From: Prevotella sp. CAG:1058
GTDB lineage: Bacteria; Bacteroidota; Bacteroidia; Bacteroidales; Bacteroidaceae
Direction: 5' to 3'
NCBI GenBank assembly: GCA_000433175.1
Contig: HF986662.1
Location: 1 to 11,724, forward strand
Length of the DNA: 11,724 bases
Below the pieces are notes generated by a model. The model ran no database searches, was not told where the DNA came from, and saw only the letters and a program-made list of their open reading frames with translations. The translations under genes were made by a program, and so were the position numbers. Shown here one piece after another: positions 7,472-11,724 of this stretch. Numbering within the stretch: the stretch's first letter is position 1; each line of letters opens with the position of its first letter.

Positions 7472-8067
7472 ATGTTTCCATATAAAATTCCGGATTTTAA
7501 CATATCGGCATACAGGCCGATTAACTAATCCCGCGCGGACATTATATGATGCCGCAAAAATGACTTTTTACGCGCATTTGCAGCGTGACAGAGCCGGAAC
7601 AATAACATAAAAAACAACCCGTAGACCGGTTGTCCACCGTGGTTTTAATGTGTAATGCGGCAACCCACGCCTTACATTATGTCAGGACAACGCGCATAAA
7701 ACGGACAAAACGGCATCAAGACTTTGTCGGGAAAATCTACTGAAACAGAAAAAGGAACGGCCATCTACGCCCCAATGCGGCAGGCATTGTATGCAGATAA
7801 ACGGCAAAAGGCATGCTTACGGCATGCAATACATAAGCTTTTGCAAGGCAAAAGGTCTGTTTTCGCAGCGCAAAACAATGGTTTTTACCGCCTTTTTGAC
7901 CATGTTTCACGGCCTTTAAGCAGTGATTTTAATGCACAGTTTACGGGAATATGGTGCAACGTATTATAAAACAAGCCATTACGTTTGCACGCATTTTTGC
8001 GGTTATTTACGGCCGGATGTATTTTATTTCAGAACGACGCAGCTGTAGAGCGTCATGCAAAAACAAA
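7472..8067. other. Gene-free intergenic region
   Basis: About 600 bases lie between the btuB promoter and the terminator of the transporter gene. I see no convincing gene. A + strand reading frame (7724-7969) runs through the 22-bp repeat array and has no recognisable domain. A small hairpin ACAACC/GGTTGT is present at about 7614-7632. The main structure is the degenerate repeat array at 7804-7913. Composition is more AT-rich than the flanking genes. Confidence 0.7.
7804..7913. repeat. Degenerate array of five 22-bp units
   Basis: Units of 22 bp start at 7804, 7826, 7848, 7870 and 7892. The third (GCAAAAGGTCTGTTTTCGCA...) fits the pattern GCAAAAGG-N4/5-TTTYGC best. The first keeps GCAAAAGG, the second the right-hand CTTTTGCAA, the fourth GCAAAA and the fifth only TTTCAC at the same phase. 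The phase is kept although the sequence has decayed. It is the same family as the arrays at 44-153 and 11588-11675. Function unknown. Confidence 0.65.
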
Positions 8068-8126
8068 CTGTAAGCAGAAATGGCATTATGGCGACAATGT
8101 GCATCGCAAGCCGTTTCTGCTTACAG
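8068..8126 (-). terminator. Long inverted-repeat terminator after the AspT/YidE-type gene
   Basis: The 16-base arms 8068-8083 and 8111-8126 are complementary except for one position. Inside the loop, GCGA/TCGC can extend the fold. On the minus strand the stem is followed by TTTGTTTTTG, a good U-rich tail. It begins 35 bp after the transporter stop. An origin as a small mobile repeat is possible but not needed to explain it. Confidence 0.75.
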
Positions 8127-8161
8127 CTGTATCGGTATCAATAAAAAAACAGTTTCCCGGA

Positions 8162-9823
8162 CTAAGCAAGAAACATGATGAGCACCTGGGCTATGACCAC
8201 GCGGACAAACATGCCGAGCGGATATACCGACGTGTAGCTTATCGAGGCAGAGTCGCCTTTCAGCGTGTCGTTGGCGTAACTCAGCGCCATGGGGTTTGCC
8301 ATCGAGCCGCACAGTATGCCGCAGATGGTGCCGAAGTCGTACTTGTGCGTAAGCAGCGCCGCCACACCTATGACCAGCACCGGCACCACTGTGAGCGCAA
8401 AGCCGATGCCAACCCACATCAGGCCTTCGGGCCTTACCACCGTGTCGAAGAACTGGTAGCCTGCCTCTATGCCGAGACATGCAAGATAAAGCGAAAGCCC
8501 CAGCTTGCGCAGCATGAGCGATGCAGACGGCGTGGTGTAGCTTATGAAGTGGGCGCGCGAGCCGAGCGAGCCTACAAGTATGCCCACAACAATGGGGCCT
8601 CCGGCCATGCCCAGCTTGACAGGGGCGCTCATGCCGGGCAGGCTTATCGGTATCGTGCCTATCGCAAGACCGAGCAATATGCCGAGGAAGATAGCCGCCA
8701 GGTTGGGTTCGTTGAGTATCTGTGCGGCGTTGCCGAGGAATCCCTCTACGTGGTTGATGTCCTCGGGCGCGCCCACAACGGTCAGGCGGTCGCCGTACTG
8801 CAGCCTGATGTCGTCGGTGGCAAGCAGCTTTATGTCGCCCCTCTGTATGCGGCTCACGTTCACGCCGTATGTGGCGCGCAGGTGCAGCTGCCCGAGGTGC
8901 TTGCCGTTAAGCACGCGCCTCGACACCACGATGACGCGGCTCTCCACATGGGCGTCTATGGCGTTCCAGTCTATTTTCTTCTTGTTCCAGTCGGTTTCAA
9001 TCTTCTTGCCGAAGAGAATCTCGAGCGACTGTATCTCGTCGGCCATGGTCACAACGAGCACGTTGTCGTTGATGCGCAACTGGGTGCTTGCCAGCGGCAT
9101 TATGACTTCACCGCCTCGCCAGATGCGCGACACGATGAACTTGATATGCGACTTCTGCGACACCTGTGCAAGGGTCTTGCCGTCGAGCGCGGGATTTATC
9201 ACCACAAACTGCGCCACGTAGGTCTTGTCTTCCTCCATGCTTATGCGCGGCTTCAGGTCGGCAGGCTTCACAAAGAACTTCCTTATAAGTATCATTGCCA
9301 CGATTACGCCGACCACGCCCAGCGGATAAGTGACGGCGCAGCCCAGAGCGGCTCCTCCGCTAGGCTTTCCCGCGGTCTCTAATGCCTGCTGTGCGGCACC
9401 GAGTGCGGGCGTGTTGGTCGTAGCGCCGCACAGTATGCCAACCATGTCGGGCAGGCTTACGGGCAATACGGCACACAAGCCAAGGGCCATCAGCGTGCCT
9501 ATGGCTATCACGCCAAGCCCCCACAGGTTGGAGGCTATGCCCTCGTGGCGCATCAGTCCGAAGAAGTTCGGCCCCACATACAGGCCGAGCGTGTAGACAA
9601 ACAGCGACAGGCCGAACGTCTCGGCAAAGTCGAGCATTCCGTGGTCGGCACTCAGGTTGAAGTGGCCGGCAAGGATGCCGACGAAGAATACGAAGGCGAC
9701 GCCAAGCGATATTCCCTTTATGCGAATACGGCCCAATGCCAGTCCTACCGCAATAATCAGCGACAGCAGCACCAAAGTCTGCAGGGCGGAGTGGGTGTTG
9801 AAGAGTTCGTTAATCCATTCCAT
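8162..9823 (-). CDS. AspT/YidE-type membrane transporter with two TrkA_C domains
   Basis: A 553-aa inner-membrane protein of the AspT/YidE/YbjL 'duplication domain' family. Two membrane halves (about 12-185 and 375-553) flank a cytoplasmic pair of TrkA_C/RCK_C-like domains (about 200-275 and 290-368). Each half carries the family hallmark: GILCGATTNTPALGAAQ at 129-145 and GILCGSMANPMALSYAN at 502-518, which show the internal duplication. AspT itself exchanges aspartate for alanine. Substrates of YidE-like members are mostly unknown, so only 'putative anion/amino-acid-type transporter' is justified. Length is normal and complete. It appears to be a single-gene unit: its own -7 box lies upstream (9868-9875) and a hairpin terminator downstream. 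It has no visible link to the B12 operon apart from orientation. Confidence 0.92.
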   Translation of the reverse strand: MEWINELFNTHSALQTLVLLSLIIAVGLALGRIRIKGISLGVAFVFFVGILAGHFNLSADHGMLDFAETFGLSLFVYTLGLYVGPNFFGLMRHEGIASNLWGLGVIAIGTLMALGLCAVLPVSLPDMVGILCGATTNTPALGAAQQALETAGKPSGGAALGCAVTYPLGVVGVIVAMILIRKFFVKPADLKPRISMEEDKTYVAQFVVINPALDGKTLAQVSQKSHIKFIVSRIWRGGEVIMPLASTQLRINDNVLVVTMADEIQSLEILFGKKIETDWNKKKIDWNAIDAHVESRVIVVSRRVLNGKHLGQLHLRATYGVNVSRIQRGDIKLLATDDIRLQYGDRLTVVGAPEDINHVEGFLGNAAQILNEPNLAAIFLGILLGLAIGTIPISLPGMSAPVKLGMAGGPIVVGILVGSLGSRAHFISYTTPSASLMLRKLGLSLYLACLGIEAGYQFFDTVVRPEGLMWVGIGFALTVVPVLVIGVAALLTHKYDFGTICGILCGSMANPMALSYANDTLKGDSASISYTSVYPLGMFVRVVIAQVLIMFLA

Positions 9824-9867
9824 AATATAAACAGGGAATTTATTTTACCTTAAAAACATATGCGCTG

Positions 9868-9875
9868 CAAAATTA
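9868..9875 (-). promoter_or_regulatory. -7 box of the AspT/YidE-type gene
   Basis: TAATTTTG on the minus strand matches the Bacteroidota TAnnTTTG box and lies 45 bp before the ATG. The -33 region is weak (GGTG at about 21 bases spacing), which may mean dependence on an activator or simply a poor match. Confidence 0.6.
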
Positions 9876-10057
9876 CAAAACAATTCCAACAAGCAGCACC
9901 ATAATGTGATAAAACGATGTTTCTTTGTGATTTACACCTGAGACAGGACGGAAAAACACGGAAATCAGGTCTGATGCGTTTCACATACGCCGTCTTCAAC
10001 TGTTAAAGAAACACAAAACACAGTGGTCTTAGGGTTACAACCTATTCCTTTTTTTAC

Positions 10058-10065
10058 TAATTTTG
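10058..10065 (+). promoter_or_regulatory. -7 box of the tolC-like transcription unit
   Basis: TAATTTTG on the plus strand matches the TAnnTTTG box. The upstream -33 site is weak (GTTA at 20 bases spacing). Transcription would start near 10070, leaving an untranslated leader of about 150 nt before the tolC-like ATG, long enough for regulation. Confidence 0.65.
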
Positions 10066-10097
10066 CAGCCCGAAAAGTAGCAACAGGATACAAGCAA

Positions 10098-10166
10098 ATG
10101 AACAAAGTACGCTATAAGAACAAGATTCACTACTTCCACTTTTGGGGAGTAGCAGCACAGCTTTGA
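10098..10166 (+). CDS. Candidate 22-aa leader peptide upstream of tolC-like gene
   Basis: ATG at 10098 to TGA at 10164-10166 encodes MNKVRYKNKIHYFHFWGVAA plus QL. It begins about 27 nt into the predicted transcript and ends 56 nt before the tolC-like start. The first half is basic (Lys, Arg). The middle is rich in aromatic residues and histidine (HYFHFW), as in some attenuation or stalling peptides. An 8-bp hairpin (10130-10137/10145-10152) lies within its codons, so ribosome position could alter RNA folding. After the stop there is a pyrimidine tract (10177-10195). I know of no named family for it. It could also be a chance ORF, since a 23-codon frame alone is not significant. Confidence 0.5.
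   Translation: MNKVRYKNKIHYFHFWGVAAQL
10130..10152 (+). promoter_or_regulatory. Hairpin inside the leader ORF
   Basis: CTACTTCC (10130-10137) pairs with GGGAGTAG (10145-10152) over 8 bp with one G-U pair and a 7-base loop. It overlaps the aromatic-rich codons of the leader peptide. There is no T-run right after it, so it is not itself an intrinsic terminator. A role in translation-dependent control of the tolC-like gene is inference. Confidence 0.4.
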
Positions 10167-10222
10167 CCGTATTCTGTCCTTTTTCTTTTTTCATCCGGAA
10201 TTATAAAATAACCAATTAATTT

Positions 10223-11536
10223 ATGAGCAAAAACAAAAGGCTCATAGTGCTGCTATGTCTTGCAGCGCTATGCAGCCAGTGCCTGTATGCCCAGACAAGG
10301 CAGATGGGCATCGACGAAATGTTCCGTCTCGCAGACGAACAAAGCAAGAGTGTACAAACGTACAGGACGGGAGCTGATGCCGCCGACGAGGCCTTAAGGG
10401 CCGCCAAGGCGCAACGCCTGCCCGACATAAGCGTGTCGCTGTCGGCAAGTTACCTGGGCGACGGCAGGATATGGGACAGGGACTTCGGCAACGGCATGAA
10501 GGTGGACATGCCCCACTTCGGCAACAACTTCACGCTGGAGGCGCAGCAGGTGGTCTACTCGGGCGGAGCCATAAGCAGCGGAATAAGGCAGGCGGAGCTG
10601 GCAAAGACGCTTGCGCAGCTCGACATGCAAAAGAACGTGCAGGAGATACGCTTCATGCTCGTGGGCAATTATCTCGACCTGTACAAGCTGGACAACCAGA
10701 TGAAGGTGCTTGAGAAGAACATCGGGCTGACCGAACAGGTCATAGCCAACATGAAGGCAAGGCGCGAACAGGGCACCGTGCTGAAGAACGACATAACCCG
10801 CTACGAGCTGCAGCGCGAACAGCTGAAGCTGCAACTGTCGAGAGTGGCCGACATGCGCAAGATAACCAACCACCAGCTCGCTACCACCCTGCACCTGCCC
10901 GAAGGCACGGTGATAAGCCCCGACACCACCCTGCTGGAGCAACAGATAACGGCTCTGACCGAAAACGACTGGCAGCAGGCTGCCAAGGCCAACAACATAG
11001 ACCTGAAGCAGGCGCAGGCCTCTATCAGCATGAACGAGCAGAAGGTAAGGCAGGAGCGCGCCGAACTGCTGCCGCACATAGCAATCGTGGCCGAGGAACA
11101 CCTCGACGGACCGGTAACGATAGAGGTGCCGGCACTTGACAACAACTTCAACTACTGGTACATAGGCATCGGCATAAAATACAACTTGTCGTCGCTGTTC
11201 AAGAACAACCGCCGCATGAAGCAGGCCCGACTGAACGTGCGCCGTGCCAGGGAGCAGCACGAACTGGCACAAGAGCAGGTAAACAACGCCGTGCAGGCGG
11301 GCTACGTAAACTTCCTGACGGCGTTCACCGACCTGCGCACGCAGGAGAACAGCGTGAAGCTGGCCGACGAGAACTATGCCGTGACCAGCCACCGCTACAA
11401 GAACGAAATGGCACTGCTGACCGACATGCTTGACGCAAGCAACACGAAACTGGGCGCCGACCTCGACCTGGTGAACGCACGCATCAACGTTGTCTACAAC
11501 TTCTACAAGATGAAATACATTACCCACACATTATAA
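10223..11536 (+). CDS. TolC-family outer-membrane efflux protein
   Basis: A 437-aa outer-membrane channel component that would connect an inner-membrane RND, ABC or MFS pump and its periplasmic adaptor to the outside. Residues 1-23 form a signal peptide (cleavage after LYA, before Gln24). No lipobox Cys is well placed, unlike NodT-type members. The mature protein shows two outer-membrane-efflux (OEP) repeats: an N-terminal half starting GIDEMFRLADEQSKSVQ, and a C-terminal half around DLKQAQASISMNEQKVRQE. Long Gln/Glu/Lys/Leu-rich helices (for example about 175-205 and 325-370) fit the periplasmic coiled-coil tunnel. The conserved end (NYAVTSHRYKNEMALLTDML then NARINVVYNFYKMKY) is typical of Bacteroidota TolC proteins. 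The adaptor and pump are not within the remaining 188 bases, so the substrate is unknown. Confidence 0.93.
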   Translation: MSKNKRLIVLLCLAALCSQCLYAQTRQMGIDEMFRLADEQSKSVQTYRTGADAADEALRAAKAQRLPDISVSLSASYLGDGRIWDRDFGNGMKVDMPHFGNNFTLEAQQVVYSGGAISSGIRQAELAKTLAQLDMQKNVQEIRFMLVGNYLDLYKLDNQMKVLEKNIGLTEQVIANMKARREQGTVLKNDITRYELQREQLKLQLSRVADMRKITNHQLATTLHLPEGTVISPDTTLLEQQITALTENDWQQAAKANNIDLKQAQASISMNEQKVRQERAELLPHIAIVAEEHLDGPVTIEVPALDNNFNYWYIGIGIKYNLSSLFKNNRRMKQARLNVRRAREQHELAQEQVNNAVQAGYVNFLTAFTDLRTQENSVKLADENYAVTSHRYKNEMALLTDMLDASNTKLGADLDLVNARINVVYNFYKMKYITHTL

Positions 11537-11587
11537 TAAGGACACGCTGGCGGAATTACTTTGAGTGGAACTGCGATGGTTACAGTT

Positions 11588-11675
11588 TCAAATGATGGCC
11601 TTTCAGCTTGCAAAACACGGTCTTTCATCCTTTAAAAGGTAACCTTTCACGCTATGAAAGGATGCCTTTTGCAGA
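11588..11675. repeat. Array of four 22-bp units
   Basis: Units of 22 bp start at 11588, 11610, 11632 and 11654, about 50 bp after the tolC-like stop. Unit three (TTAAAAGGTAACCTTTCACG...) and unit four (ATGAAAGGATGCCTTTTGCA...) are inverted copies over 16 bp with two mismatches, just as the last two units at 44-153 are inverted to each other. Unit two keeps GCAAAA and CTTTCA. No gene is visible in the 188 bases after tolC. Confidence 0.75.
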
Positions 11676-11724
11676 CCCGCCGTAAGCAGGCTGTCTTTTC
11701 CTGAAATAGGTTGACAGTTTTTGT

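Larger units (their letters stand above)
9824..10222. other. Divergent promoter region between transporter and tolC-like genes
   Basis: About 400 bases hold two diverging -7 boxes (9868-9875 minus, 10058-10065 plus) and a likely 22-codon leader ORF (10098-10166). Between the promoters are several small inverted repeats: ATCAG-GT-CTGAT (9964-9975), ACCTGA/TCAGGT (9936-9941 and 9965-9970) and TGTTTCTTT/AAAGAAACA (9918-9926 and 10005-10013). These could be regulator sites, but none matches an operator that I can name. Confidence 0.5.

Noticed and set aside
7326..7610. 94-aa frame across the riboswitch and promoter
   Set aside because: It overlaps the highly conserved cobalamin aptamer and the btuB promoter on the opposite strand.
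7724..7969. 81-aa frame on the plus strand in the intergenic region
   Set aside because: It crosses the 22-bp repeat array and has no promoter or recognisable domain.
7985..9382. 465-aa open frame on the plus strand opposite the transporter gene
   Set aside because: Antisense to a clear AspT/YidE-type gene in a GC-rich region. The translation is His/Arg/Ala-rich, has no domain, and runs through the terminator hairpin.
10394..11527. 377-aa open frame on the minus strand opposite tolC
   Set aside because: Low-complexity Val/Leu/His-rich mirror of the TolC coding sequence, caused by third-position base bias; no signal or domain.

Overview
The window looks like chromosomal DNA from a Bacteroidales species, most likely Prevotella-like. 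Promoters have the Bacteroidota -7 box (TAnnTTTG) and there are no Shine-Dalgarno sites. There are surface lipoproteins with acidic residues after the lipid Cys, a C-terminal type IX secretion (T9SS)-like sorting tail, and AT-rich intergenic DNA between GC-rich genes. The genus is inferred; no rRNA or other marker is present.

Left part (about 266-7471, minus strand): a vitamin B12 (cobalamin) capture operon. A promoter (7441-7471) leads directly into a cobalamin riboswitch (7273-7436). Four genes follow with tight spacing: a BtuB-type TonB-dependent transporter, a BtuG-type beta-propeller surface lipoprotein, a PKD-like surface lipoprotein, and a 750-aa secreted protein with a second propeller-like region and a T9SS-like tail. 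A strong hairpin terminator (266-301) closes the operon. The expected logic is low B12 -> riboswitch permissive -> surface proteins bind corrinoid and pass it to BtuB, which imports it using TonB energy. The btuG-like gene carries a 129-bp in-frame tandem duplication of about one propeller blade.

Middle (7472-8126): gene-free DNA with a degenerate array of 22-bp units and a long hairpin that probably terminates the next gene. Then comes a minus-strand AspT/YidE-type transporter with two TrkA_C domains (8162-9823).

Right part (9824-11724): a divergent promoter region, a possible 22-codon leader ORF with an internal hairpin (10098-10166), and a TolC-family outer-membrane efflux gene (10223-11536). 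A third 22-bp repeat array follows. No inner-membrane efflux partner is visible in the window.

The least explained signals are the three arrays of 22-bp-phased, partly palindromic units (44-153, 7804-7913, 11588-11675), the blade duplication in the B12-binding protein, and the aromatic/histidine-rich leader ORF upstream of tolC.
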